The notes beneath the pieces are model-generated. The model was not told where the DNA came from, did no database searches, and saw only the letters and a program-made list of their open reading frames with translations. Shown here in pieces: positions 52,344 to 62,583 of a DNA stretch of 64,000 nucleotides. This DNA is from Clostridiales bacterium. Its GTDB lineage: Bacteria > Bacillota > Clostridia > Christensenellales > Borkfalkiaceae. The position numbers were made by a program, and so were the translations under genes. The stretch lies in NCBI GenBank assembly GCA_015055805.1, contig SVHN01000004.1, positions 88,811 through 152,810 of the forward strand. The letters run 5' to 3'. Within the stretch, counting starts at the first letter, position 1, and every line of letters starts with the position of its first letter.

Positions 52344-53801
52344 TTAATAGGTACGTTTTCCCCTTATTTTTTCGAGCATATCGCTCTTTAGTTCATAAAG
52401 TCCGTCAGACAAGTCAACTTTATATAAATGCGGTCTATCTAGACGTTTATATTCGTCCCAGAAACTTTCAAGTTCTTTTGTAGCATACGACTTAATTTCT
52501 TTAAGCGTTGGCATATCGTAAACAAGTTTTCCACCTTTAATAATTTCAACCTGCAACGATCTCAACTCGTAGTTTTCGAAGGTAATTTTCTTCCACCTTT
52601 CCGTCGGGTGTGTCAAAACCAACGGTTTTGAAGTATCAATCGGTTCTTCATTTCTAAGATAGATAAAGTCAGCCTCGGCTTTTCCCGTAGCCTTGTCATA
52701 AACCCTATAAATATTCTTAAATCCGGGATTAGTAATCTTTGCAGTATTATTTGAAAGTTTAATTTTCGGCGTCACGTTGCCGTCCTTATCGATAATAGCT
52801 GCTAGTTTATAAACGCCACCCAACGCAGGCATATCAAGACTGGTTATAAGTCTAGTACCAACGCCCCACAAATTGATTTTTGCGCCTTGATTTTTAAGTG
52901 AGTTGATCGAATACTCGTCAAGGTCACCAGATGCGCAAATTATGGCATCAAAATGTCCTGCTTGATCAAGCATTTCCCTTGCTTTCTTAGACAAATACGC
53001 AAGATCTCCAGAATCAAGTCTAATCCCCCTAGGCTTATGACCTTGGCTCTTCAAATAATCAAACACTCTGATTGCGTTAGGTACGCCTTGTTTAAGGGTA
53101 TCGTAAGTATCAACCAAAAGCAACGCGTTATCAGGATATATTTTAGCATACTCCATAAACGCAGTATATTCGTCCTTAAAGTTCATAACCCAGCTGTGCG
53201 CGTGAGTTCCCGAAACAGGAATATCAAACATCTTACCCGCAAGGACGTTAGATGTAACAGCACAACCGCCTATAACTGCCGCCCTAGCACCGTAAATACC
53301 AGCATCAGGTGCTTGCGCTCGACGCAAGCCGAATTCCATAACGATGTCACCTTTTGCCGCGTAATTAATCTTTGCGGACTTGGTGGCAATTAAGGTTTGG
53401 AAGTTCATTATGTTAAGTATTGCAGTCTCAATCAACTGAGCCTGCATAATAGGTGCTTTAACCGTTAATATAGGTTCGCCAGGGAAAACGACCGTACCCT
53501 CTGGTACAGCGTAAACGTCACCTGTAAACTTAAAATCTTTTAGGTAGTCTAAAAACTCTTGACTAAATACGCCAAGACCTTTTAAGTATGCAATTTCTTC
53601 CTCGCCAAAATTAAGGTTTAGAATATATTCAACAACCTGTTCTAGCCCGCAGGCGAGCGAATAGGTTATCATATCGTTCTGGCGAAAAAACACGTCGAAA
53701 ACTGCTATCTCCTCATCTTTTTCGTGACGAAGATATCCGTTCATCATAGTAAGCTGATAAAAATCTGTTAGCAGTGTTAAATTTCTCTCTGGCGTTTTCA
53801 T
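52344..53801 (-). CDS. pncB: Nicotinate phosphoribosyltransferase
   Basis: 485 aa; NLTLLTDFYQLTMMNGY, EFGLRRAQAPDAGIYGARAA, GTHAHSWVM, GIRLDSGDLAYLSKKAR. Confidence 0.94.
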   Translation of the reverse strand: MKTPERNLTLLTDFYQLTMMNGYLRHEKDEEIAVFDVFFRQNDMITYSLACGLEQVVEYILNLNFGEEEIAYLKGLGVFSQEFLDYLKDFKFTGDVYAVPEGTVVFPGEPILTVKAPIMQAQLIETAILNIMNFQTLIATKSAKINYAAKGDIVMEFGLRRAQAPDAGIYGARAAVIGGCAVTSNVLAGKMFDIPVSGTHAHSWVMNFKDEYTAFMEYAKIYPDNALLLVDTYDTLKQGVPNAIRVFDYLKSQGHKPRGIRLDSGDLAYLSKKAREMLDQAGHFDAIICASGDLDEYSINSLKNQGAKINLWGVGTRLITSLDMPALGGVYKLAAIIDKDGNVTPKIKLSNNTAKITNPGFKNIYRVYDKATGKAEADFIYLRNEEPIDTSKPLVLTHPTERWKKITFENYELRSLQVEIIKGGKLVYDMPTLKEIKSYATKELESFWDEYKRLDRPHLYKVDLSDGLYELKSDMLEKIRGKRTY

Positions 53802-53806
53802 AATAC

Positions 53807-54268
53807 TTAATCCTTAAAAGATTTTAATTGAGGTATTTCTTCCCGTTCGCTTTCCTCTTCTGAATTTTTTTCAGCACACCTTTGTTTGTAGTTCTTATAT
53901 TCGGGCGACTCATTAAGCGCAATATCTTCGGTTTTAACGCCTGACCGAATAACACTTATTATTGCCATAATAGCACATACCACAACAACGATAATAACAC
54001 CTATCCACCACTCTATATATTGCAAAAGCACGTAAATAATAGCAAGTCCTAAAAGACCTGTTGCTGTAAATATATACCAAGGTGATTTATTGGTAACACC
54101 TAAAACTAGCGACATTATACCGAATCCAACGAAGAGCGCAAACAAAAAGTTTAGTATAGGGTGCGTCCAAAACGAAAGTGGTATAAGATAATCACAAAGC
54201 ATAACCGTGAGCGACACGGCTAAAATAGCTATAGAAATTATACACAAAGTTAAGCGTTTTTTATTCAT
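53807..54268 (-). CDS. Membrane protein of unknown function (start reassigned to MNKKRLTLC)
   Basis: Four hydrophobic segments and an acidic C-terminal tail; SD-like ggagga upstream of the ATG at 54268. Confidence 0.6.
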   Translation of the reverse strand: MNKKRLTLCIISIAILAVSLTVMLCDYLIPLSFWTHPILNFLFALFVGFGIMSLVLGVTNKSPWYIFTATGLLGLAIIYVLLQYIEWWIGVIIVVVVCAIMAIISVIRSGVKTEDIALNESPEYKNYKQRCAEKNSEEESEREEIPQLKSFKD

Positions 54269-54365
54269 AACAATCCAAACTCCTCCATTATTTATTAAGT
54301 ATATCACAATAATTTTGATTTGTAAATATAATTTAATAAAAGTAAACAAGTAAAATTTCCGTTTT

Positions 54366-54428
54366 TAAAATAAAAACGCACCTAGTTAAAGCGTTTAACT
54401 TTTATCGGTGCATTTTTTGTTTTATTTT
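54366..54428 (-). terminator. Intrinsic terminator downstream of the carbohydrate locus
   Basis: Minus strand TGCACC-...GTTAAA-cgc-TTTAAC...-GGTGCG-TTTTTATTTT. Confidence 0.7.
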
Positions 54429-54435
54429 AATTATT

Positions 54436-56259
54436 TTATTTTAAATTGACCAAATCGAAAAGTCTATGATCTGAACAAGGTCCAGCAGTAACAAAATCAA
54501 AAGAAAATTTTGGATATTCAGTATTTTTAACTATTCTAAATACGAGTTCATTTTTTCCTTGTTTAATGGGTAATGATAGTTTATGAATAACTTCGTGATA
54601 AAAAGTTTCATTCCCGTCTTTCTCTGCAACAACTTCGCCATTAAGCCAAACTTTAATGGGAACGTTTCTTCCTATCTGCATATCTGATTTCATTTCTTCT
54701 TTTGAATAAAATTCAGTTTTAAAATAATAGGTTGAATTGCCAAAAAAATAAGTAAAATCATGCACGTTAATAGCGTCTTCTTCGGTATCTTCTATTAAAT
54801 ATTTTTCATTTAATAAAGCCGTTATATCATCATCAAAAGCGTTATTAGGCACAGACGACAAATGAAAAAGTCGCATATGGTCTAAAAGGCTATCCCTCGT
54901 TCCTTCTCTAGGAATAAATTTTCCGTAAGTTAATCCGTCACTTAGCGGCGGTATGACTACTTCATTTTTCCAATATGGACCGTAAACTTTCCATCGTCTG
55001 TTGACAGACAATCCAAATCTGCCTATTCTTTCATCTTCTAAAAATACTTCGCCAACTAAACCAGCAGGGGCCTTATCTACATTAGGAAGACTAACGTTGA
55101 AAGAAATTTCTTCTTGATTTTTCTCATCAAAATAAAAAACTGTTTGGTCTAATACGGCAGGACTATCCATTACTATTTTTATTTTATTTTTATTAGAGTT
55201 TTTGGGCGCACAAATTTTCAGATATACTTTTTTAGATTCTCCAATGGAAATAGTCGGTCTGCCTTGCTGAAAAACATGCCACCTAGTAGTTTCACCAACC
55301 TTATCACGAAAATCAAGTGCTAATTGGTAAACGTCCTTTGCTAAAGCTGATACAGTTAAATCTTCACGATTTGATTTAACGCCTAGTTTATACGTCATTT
55401 CATTAATGCCAAAAATTTCTTTTATCTTTTCGCCACCAAGCAAAATACCTATAATTGACCCAAGTGTAGCACAGGTGCAATCCGCATCAAAACCGCAGCG
55501 CACCGCCTCCATAATTCCGTCTATAAAATTTTCGCCGTGAAGTAAAAATGCACCTATTAAAATACATATGTTTTGCCTTGCCATACAAGACTCGCTATGT
55601 CCATACATTCTCAGAACGTCGTCCATAATTTTTTCCATGTCTTTTTCTCTTTCCGTCCAAGAAAGCAAGTCTAATATTGCTTGTTTTAACTTGCAACTAG
55701 GCAAATAATTTATTGCTTCTTTTACTAAACTTCTTGGCTCACCACCATTAAAGCATAAACATTCTAACGCCGTGAGAAAAATTTCACCATTTACCGCATC
55801 TTTATCTTTATTATGGTCTAGTTCAGCGTCCATGCGAGCATACTTTATGGCCATATCAATATTGTCTGCATATATGCAAGCCCAAATTTCACTTCTTATA
55901 GGCGCGCCCATTCCTTCGGTAAAAAAATCATTATTAAAAACACCTGAAAGCGGCGGAGCAATCCCCTTTTTATAATTTTTCTTAAAATATGCATATTCCC
56001 CTGGTGCGTACGGGCAATTTTTATAAAATGAATCGGCAAGGTCTAATGCCGTTATATCCCACCCCTTTTCTTGTAAAACGTCTAGCCATAGAATTTGAAG
56101 ATCCAAGTCATCGTTAGGAATAACTTTTTTCACCGCCTCGTCACTATACTCTATGGGCAATCTTTGTTTCATTCCTTCGTAAGGCGCACCTATGTTGCCA
56201 CCTATACATTTACCTAACCAGCACCCTAAAATCTTATCATAAAAACGTTTGTTATCCAT
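54436..56259 (-). CDS. ADP-ribosylglycohydrolase-family protein with C-terminal beta-sandwich-like region
   Basis: 607 aa; ILGCWLGKCIGGNIGAPYEGM, NDDLDLQILWLD, CGFDADCTCATLGSIIGILLG motifs; about 200-aa extra C-terminus. Confidence 0.85.
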   Translation of the reverse strand: MDNKRFYDKILGCWLGKCIGGNIGAPYEGMKQRLPIEYSDEAVKKVIPNDDLDLQILWLDVLQEKGWDITALDLADSFYKNCPYAPGEYAYFKKNYKKGIAPPLSGVFNNDFFTEGMGAPIRSEIWACIYADNIDMAIKYARMDAELDHNKDKDAVNGEIFLTALECLCFNGGEPRSLVKEAINYLPSCKLKQAILDLLSWTEREKDMEKIMDDVLRMYGHSESCMARQNICILIGAFLLHGENFIDGIMEAVRCGFDADCTCATLGSIIGILLGGEKIKEIFGINEMTYKLGVKSNREDLTVSALAKDVYQLALDFRDKVGETTRWHVFQQGRPTISIGESKKVYLKICAPKNSNKNKIKIVMDSPAVLDQTVFYFDEKNQEEISFNVSLPNVDKAPAGLVGEVFLEDERIGRFGLSVNRRWKVYGPYWKNEVVIPPLSDGLTYGKFIPREGTRDSLLDHMRLFHLSSVPNNAFDDDITALLNEKYLIEDTEEDAINVHDFTYFFGNSTYYFKTEFYSKEEMKSDMQIGRNVPIKVWLNGEVVAEKDGNETFYHEVIHKLSLPIKQGKNELVFRIVKNTEYPKFSFDFVTAGPCSDHRLFDLVNLK

Positions 56260-56274
56260 TACATTGTCTCCTTT

Positions 56275-58875
56275 TTATAGTATTCCGCCTGTGAGTGATT
56301 GTGAAAAAGAATTGTACTCAATATCTTCACCCACCTTATCAAAACTACGCGGCGGAAAACGCTTAATTTCAAGTTCTTCTATGTTTTCTATTTTACCATC
56401 AAGATAGTCTTTTATTTTTTCTTTTGCATACTCTATTCTCTTTTTAATTGCTCCACATCTTATATCAACGACTTCCACACCATAGCTTTTATTACACGAT
56501 AAATACGTCTTTCTATATTCCTTAAAAAAACCGTCAACTCTTTTTAAGCACATAGGCAAAACTGTTCTATAAATCTTTTTTAATTTTGCAACGTCTTGAT
56601 TTTGATATGCATTAGTTATTTCTAAACCTAACGTGGACTTTATTTCTAAACAACGTGAAAGTTTATAAATCGGCTTAAAATATCTATTGAGTTTACCTTT
56701 TCCATACGCAACTTTTTTTAATAATTTACTATTTTCCTTATATGCTTGTTTCATTTCCATTCTAGCATGTATGTCCATGATAAGTGTCGTCCCTTCGTTG
56801 TCCACGACAAGAGAATATCCTACCGCGTCAAAATATTTATCAATATTCAATTGTGACGTTTTAAATCCAACGTCTACCACCGGCAAAACAGAACTTGTAT
56901 AAATCTTTTCCGTACCTACGTAGTATTCGATCACAATGGAATTTGTAGCATTGACTGTAAAAGAATTATTTTCAACCTTTAAATTTGTCGTTCCATCAGC
57001 AATAACTTTACATTGAACTTCTTGTTCCGTACCGCCAGTTGCCGTCAACTTATTTACCTTTATAGTAGGAACGGTATGCGTTGCATTTTTAATATAATAT
57101 CTTTCAAAAACAGGTTCTTCTAGATAAATATTTTTACCCTCGCCCGTTAAGGTCAACGTATATTCTTCTATATATCTTTCTGAATATCCACCGTATTCAA
57201 TTCTTACTTTGTGCGCCCCCAAAGCCTTCGGCGCAAATGAATAGTCGCCGTCTACGGCATATTCAACACCGTTATTATCTGTTACTGAAATTTTATAAAA
57301 CTGATTACCAAACACGTTATCAATCGACAATGCATCAAATAAGATAACTTTTTGAGCTATTTCACATTCCGTCTTTTTGTTGGTAATTGTAAGTGTTGCG
57401 TCCCCACTCTTGTTTACCGCCTGTATCATCAGTACTTTTTTAGCCGTATGTCCAAAATTGTCGGTAGAAAGATATTCTATGAAATAATTACCTGCAACTG
57501 TGGGCGTAAACGCGCCGTCAATAATTTGTTTGTATATTTTTTGATCAGAATAATAATTATAGTAAACGTTTGTTTCTAGTTCTACTTTTGACGACGAATA
57601 CGTACTAGTGTTTAATTTATCCGTTACCGTTGCATTAAATATACTATACGGTTGCCCGACTACAGCCTTTGGCAAATTATCTTCACTATAACCTTTTAAA
57701 TCAATATTTATTTCAGGCGCAGCCTTATCTGGCAACGCATTTTTTGACAAATCAAGCCCGTACACGTCTTCAACCATTAAATTGAGCGTGGCGTTCATAT
57801 AGTTTGAGCCCTGGATTGAAAGGTAAACTTCACCCGTTGTCCATTTTAAATTTTTTCCGTAAAATGGCTGATAGTCTAAATCCGTAACAAAATCATAACC
57901 TGAATTATCTATGCCATAATAACCATCGCGGAAATAAAGACAATTGGTTGCGCCGTCAAAATACAGGTTCATCGGCATGGCAGAGGTGCCACGATCTTCC
58001 CCCCACCAAGGTGAAGTTGGGTTATCATCAGTAAAAGATGGGAACCACCAACCTTCTCTGCCTTTTCCATTCATACTTGCGCCTTGTATACACGATCCCC
58101 ATCCACTGTTGAGCGTAGTTTTATAGTACTCACCATTGTATTCTACTGCGCCTGGTGTCGTTGCATTAGAAGCACCTAAACTAATCCACCCGCTACCGTT
58201 AACAGACGTATGAACCATAGCAAACCCAGTTTCTGCAGTACGAGCAAAAAATCGAATTTTAACGTTCATATTCGGATTATATACGTCAGTAAGCGTAACG
58301 ATAATTTCCGCATCATAGTTGCCTGGTGTTGAGGCAATATTGTAAAATCTTATCAATGACGACTTGTTCAACTTATTCAAATCAATAGGTTGATAGAAAT
58401 TTAGAACTTCACCATCCGATAAAACGGCATTGACCGCTCCGCCAAACTCATCATTAGCATACGTAGGATAATTTCTTTTACCGTTTTCAATACCATATAA
58501 AGCACCTTGAACGCTAAAAGTATAGACTTTTTCGTATGCTTTGCTATCATAAACAGTCGAATAGATAACTTTATACTTTCCTGCATCTTCTAAGTTCAGC
58601 GCATTTACCTTTGTTGCTCTTCCATCGGGCAGAATAATGGTGTGCGTAGTTTCGTGTTTGTCTCCGTCAACAATAAGGCTACACGCTGGCACTTCAAAAT
58701 ATGTAAAAGCACTGTAATTGCTCTGTATTGAAACTTCCTCAAAGCTAATATCGCCTTGAGCAAAAACATTCTTTTTAATTCCCTGAGTGATAACGTAGCT
58801 TAAAACACCAGCGATTAAGCAAAAACCTAAAACACACCCTAAGATACAGAATAGTTTTTTTCTGGTTAATTTCAT
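56275..58875 (-). CDS. Large secreted Ig-like/beta-rich protein fused to a GH20-type C-terminal helical tail
   Basis: 866 aa; N-terminal signal/TM, repeated beta domains, then KLSRCLEIKSTLGLEITNAYQNQD...NKSYGVEVVDIRCGAIKKRIEYAKEKIKDYLDGKIENIEELE. Confidence 0.65.
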   Translation of the reverse strand: MKLTRKKLFCILGCVLGFCLIAGVLSYVITQGIKKNVFAQGDISFEEVSIQSNYSAFTYFEVPACSLIVDGDKHETTHTIILPDGRATKVNALNLEDAGKYKVIYSTVYDSKAYEKVYTFSVQGALYGIENGKRNYPTYANDEFGGAVNAVLSDGEVLNFYQPIDLNKLNKSSLIRFYNIASTPGNYDAEIIVTLTDVYNPNMNVKIRFFARTAETGFAMVHTSVNGSGWISLGASNATTPGAVEYNGEYYKTTLNSGWGSCIQGASMNGKGREGWWFPSFTDDNPTSPWWGEDRGTSAMPMNLYFDGATNCLYFRDGYYGIDNSGYDFVTDLDYQPFYGKNLKWTTGEVYLSIQGSNYMNATLNLMVEDVYGLDLSKNALPDKAAPEINIDLKGYSEDNLPKAVVGQPYSIFNATVTDKLNTSTYSSSKVELETNVYYNYYSDQKIYKQIIDGAFTPTVAGNYFIEYLSTDNFGHTAKKVLMIQAVNKSGDATLTITNKKTECEIAQKVILFDALSIDNVFGNQFYKISVTDNNGVEYAVDGDYSFAPKALGAHKVRIEYGGYSERYIEEYTLTLTGEGKNIYLEEPVFERYYIKNATHTVPTIKVNKLTATGGTEQEVQCKVIADGTTNLKVENNSFTVNATNSIVIEYYVGTEKIYTSSVLPVVDVGFKTSQLNIDKYFDAVGYSLVVDNEGTTLIMDIHARMEMKQAYKENSKLLKKVAYGKGKLNRYFKPIYKLSRCLEIKSTLGLEITNAYQNQDVAKLKKIYRTVLPMCLKRVDGFFKEYRKTYLSCNKSYGVEVVDIRCGAIKKRIEYAKEKIKDYLDGKIENIEELEIKRFPPRSFDKVGEDIEYNSFSQSLTGGIL

Positions 58876-58912
58876 ATAGTTCCTCCTTATATTTTAACAA
58901 TAAAGATTTTTA

Positions 58913-59821
58913 TTATTCTTTGCCACCACCAATAGCCAAATTCCCCATCAACTTATCCTTAAAAATAAGGAAAATTACCAACATCGGAAGAAGGAACATG
59001 ATGTAAGAAGCCAGCTTCATAGGTACGTTATTCAATGAACTTGTTCTACTGAGTTGAAATAGTGCCACCGCCAACGTTGGATAAGAAGGCAAATACAACA
59101 TAGCCGTAGAATATTCATTCCAAAATTGTATAAAGTAGACCATCGCGATTAAAGAAATGGTATTAATCATAGTCGGAAAAATAATCTTGACCATTATTGT
59201 CCATTGATTAGCACCGTCTATTTCCGCAGCTTCCCAAAGCTCTTTGCTGACCCCTTGGAACATACCGTAAAATACCAACGTATAAATACCGCCAAAGTTA
59301 AAATTCATAATCCAGTTGCCTAACCTAGTATTATATAAATTCAAACTATGCATTAATTTAATCGTTGCAACGTTGCTACCTACGATAGGAATCATTTTCG
59401 TAACAATAATAAGAACGTACAAAAACGAACTAAATTTACACGGATACTTTACCATTAAATACGATACGACACACGGTACGATAGCGTGTAAAATAGCATT
59501 TACACCTGCATAGGTTAAAGTATTAAAAGCTAAACCTATAAAATTAACTCTTACAAATTCTCCCTTAGCATTCGTAACTTGCTGACTTAAATAGGGTAAA
59601 ACGTCTACAAAGTTAGACCAATACCATTTAAAAACACTTCCTTCTGGTAATCCAAGAACGTTTTTGTCAAAACTCATACCGTTACCGTTTTTCAAAGCAG
59701 AGAAAAATGCCCAAATCAACAGAAACATTAGCATACACGCATAAAAAAGGAGTACTAACATCGTAATGACGTCAAACCAAGAAATTTTCCTTTTTTTACT
59801 TTCTTTTTTCATCTCTTTCAT
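58913..59821 (-). CDS. Carbohydrate ABC transporter permease (MalG/UgpE-like)
   Basis: 302 aa; EAAEIDGANQWTIMVKIIFPTMINTI EAA motif. Confidence 0.93.
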   Translation of the reverse strand: MKEMKKESKKRKISWFDVITMLVLLFYACMLMFLLIWAFFSALKNGNGMSFDKNVLGLPEGSVFKWYWSNFVDVLPYLSQQVTNAKGEFVRVNFIGLAFNTLTYAGVNAILHAIVPCVVSYLMVKYPCKFSSFLYVLIIVTKMIPIVGSNVATIKLMHSLNLYNTRLGNWIMNFNFGGIYTLVFYGMFQGVSKELWEAAEIDGANQWTIMVKIIFPTMINTISLIAMVYFIQFWNEYSTAMLYLPSYPTLAVALFQLSRTSSLNNVPMKLASYIMFLLPMLVIFLIFKDKLMGNLAIGGGKE

Positions 59822-60726
59822 CAGTTATCTCCCATAGGATTAATTTTATTTAAGAATCCCCTAACCGTAAACACGAGTACAGACGTCACTGCTGTCAACA
59901 CCATACCTAATGCCGCTAATACAGGATTTAAAGCTTCATCTTGTTTGTATGTACGCGTATACAAATAATAACCCATATTTTCTTGGGGCGGCATAACGTT
60001 AAAGCCCGCCATGGAAAATAATGACATTTCATGAGTAAACATAGCCGATAACGTAATAACCACAAAAGTTATAATTGTAGGAAAAATTTGTGGAATAACA
60101 ATCATAAAAAACTCTTGGGCTGAAGATACACCATCAATTTTTGCCGCTTCCGTAGTACTTTCAGGAACTTTTTTCATCGCGCCCGTATACATTAAGACGT
60201 TCGTACCGAACGAGAACCAAAACGAAAAGAAGAACGCCGACCAAAACACGCCATCTCCCTTAAAGATTGGACCTATCTCAGTCTTAAACAAAGCCTCGAC
60301 AATAATAGGAACGCCTCTGTCCAAAAAGATAACGAAAATAAACGATACAACTGCACCGGAAATAATATTTGGCAAATATAATAACGTGCTGAAAAAACGA
60401 CTCAACCTTTTTTGCTTATAAATATAAAAAGAGAATACTAACGCTAAAGGTGTAAGCACAAATACGGATACACAACCAAACAAAGCAGATCGTCCAGCTA
60501 ATTGTAAATACTTAGTAAATTCTTCCGCTGAAAAAATATTCTTGAAGTTGTTCAATCCGTCCCACGTATACTGCAATTTTATCGCGTCCCATTTCTTAAA
60601 CGCTAACGCGAAAGAATCAAAGTTAACGTAAAAATAGAATATCGCAAATTGCAAACATGGTAACACCATCAAAACCACGTAAAAGATTAAATCAGATCTT
60701 GTTCTAAAAACTTGACTTTTTTTCAT
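59821..60726 (-). CDS. Carbohydrate ABC transporter permease (MalF/UgpA-like)
   Basis: 301 aa; EAAKIDGVSSAQEFFMIVIPQIFPTI. Confidence 0.93.
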   Translation of the reverse strand: MKKSQVFRTRSDLIFYVVLMVLPCLQFAIFYFYVNFDSFALAFKKWDAIKLQYTWDGLNNFKNIFSAEEFTKYLQLAGRSALFGCVSVFVLTPLALVFSFYIYKQKRLSRFFSTLLYLPNIISGAVVSFIFVIFLDRGVPIIVEALFKTEIGPIFKGDGVFWSAFFFSFWFSFGTNVLMYTGAMKKVPESTTEAAKIDGVSSAQEFFMIVIPQIFPTIITFVVITLSAMFTHEMSLFSMAGFNVMPPQENMGYYLYTRTYKQDEALNPVLAALGMVLTAVTSVLVFTVRGFLNKINPMGDN

Positions 60727-60746
60727 AATTATAGTTCCATTTAACT

Positions 60747-62468
60747 TTATTTAGACAAAAGACTTGCGTTTGTCTGTTCCCAAGTTGCTTTGCTGATTAA
60801 GCTTCCTAAATAATATTGTTTTGCCGTGATAGTCGTTAAGAAAGGATTCATAGGCGAATTATAACTAGAAGCACCAACCTTGGAATTCCACAAATAACCG
60901 CCCGCAATACTAACTTCACCATAATTCATTTTGTACCAATCACCTGCATAACCACCACTATGATACTTTCCATTTTCCATAGCCAATTTTTTATAGTTCC
61001 ACAACGCTTGTACATAGTAAGGTAATTTTTCAAGTTGTTCGTCGGACATTTCATATTTTAATGCGCGCGTCGTATAGACGTCAGAGGTAAATTGCGCCAA
61101 TTTTTCGTCAGTAAAACAGAATTTTAAGAACTCAATAACTGCCTTATACGTTTCATCGTCCGTAACGGTTTTAGCGCATGCAATTGCATATCCCGGTTGA
61201 CCATTTAAAACGGTATATGCTTCCGTATCTAAGCCAAGGGCCTCTACGTCTGCGTTCGTACCGTGCACGTGGCGAGGCATGGGGAAAGGCGCAAATTTAC
61301 GTTGAGCATAACTAGGATATTCTTCCGCACACGCTTTCAACGCCGCTTCCGCCTCGTTATACCACCAAGAACCGTCCATAAATATACCGACAGGTGATCC
61401 TTCCGGTGCGCTATAAACGTAATACTTTTGCGCTTCCGTCATAGAATAAGAACCTTCGCATACGTCTGACACGTAATATTTGCCGTTACCATCGCCTAAA
61501 ATCCAATCCAACAATTCATACGTATAATATTTGTTTGCATCCATAGAAAGTTTATACCCTGTTTCTGGCGTAATCGTACTAGACGTTATAACGGGATTGC
61601 CTTCAGAATCAAATGATTCTATCAACTTAATTTCTTTTCCATTACTGTTTAAGGTCTCACCATAAATAACGCTATCACCAGCCAAAGCTTTGTACGTGTG
61701 AGACAAAAATTGACTTACATATTCTTCACGCGACGTACCCGACCAAATCATAGGTGTAATTTTGGTGGAACTGTTCAACATTTTATCAAAAAGTTTTTTA
61801 ATTTCATCGTGCGTTGCAGGCAAACCGTCGTCATACGTTCCAACTTTTCCGTCGGGACCACATGATTTTTCGCTCGTTGGGGACAAAATAAATCCGTCGC
61901 TGTCAGAATTCTCTGCACCATGTCCAAAATATAAATTATATTCATCAAACAATTCCACGTCATAAGAAAGACCGTTTATCGATTCGTAATGAGGAATTGC
62001 ATAATACTTTCCGCCAAACTGCGACAAGTAAGATTTTTGCCCTTCCGTCATCTTTGATTCAATCGTCTTTCCGTCCGTATTGACGCTTGTAACCGCCTCG
62101 GAAATATCCACTAATTGCCCATTAGCCGAATAAGTTAATAATTTTTTAATATCGTGGAATATAATGTGATTACCAGATTCTAACAATTGATCGATATCTG
62201 CTGCTCTGTCCAACTGCAACATTACTTGAACGCCTTTTTTTCCGTCGGCAAAGGAAACGTCCTTGTACGCCTCTTCAAATTCTTTTTTGATGTTTTCAAT
62301 CCACGAAGAGCCAAAACCAGCGTCATAATTGAATACTTTCAAAGTTGTTTTCGTTTCATCAACTTTTTCAATTACTTCCGTACCACAGCCAGCAAGAAGA
62401 CTGGCACTTGCGAGTGTAACCAACGACATTATCATTGCTATCGCTTTTAAAAAAGTTTTCTTTTTCAT
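60747..62468 (-). CDS. Extracellular solute-binding lipoprotein (start reassigned to MKKKTFLKA)
   Basis: Signal peptide with lipobox LAGC; family 1 SBP-like; SD ggaggaatt before the ATG at 62468. Confidence 0.9.
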   Translation of the reverse strand: MKKKTFLKAIAMIMSLVTLASASLLAGCGTEVIEKVDETKTTLKVFNYDAGFGSSWIENIKKEFEEAYKDVSFADGKKGVQVMLQLDRAADIDQLLESGNHIIFHDIKKLLTYSANGQLVDISEAVTSVNTDGKTIESKMTEGQKSYLSQFGGKYYAIPHYESINGLSYDVELFDEYNLYFGHGAENSDSDGFILSPTSEKSCGPDGKVGTYDDGLPATHDEIKKLFDKMLNSSTKITPMIWSGTSREEYVSQFLSHTYKALAGDSVIYGETLNSNGKEIKLIESFDSEGNPVITSSTITPETGYKLSMDANKYYTYELLDWILGDGNGKYYVSDVCEGSYSMTEAQKYYVYSAPEGSPVGIFMDGSWWYNEAEAALKACAEEYPSYAQRKFAPFPMPRHVHGTNADVEALGLDTEAYTVLNGQPGYAIACAKTVTDDETYKAVIEFLKFCFTDEKLAQFTSDVYTTRALKYEMSDEQLEKLPYYVQALWNYKKLAMENGKYHSGGYAGDWYKMNYGEVSIAGGYLWNSKVGASSYNSPMNPFLTTITAKQYYLGSLISKATWEQTNASLLSK

Positions 62469-62583
62469 AGAATTCCTCCGTTCAGTTTTTACTGATAATT
62501 TTATTTTAACAGTTTGATATACTTTTGATTTTATCAACAAATAAAAAGCTATCGTTCTGCTAATTTTATATATTAATATATTA

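Noticed and set aside
52953-53393. 146-aa plus-strand ORF opposite pncB
   Set aside because: Antisense shadow; pncB motifs on the minus strand are unambiguous.
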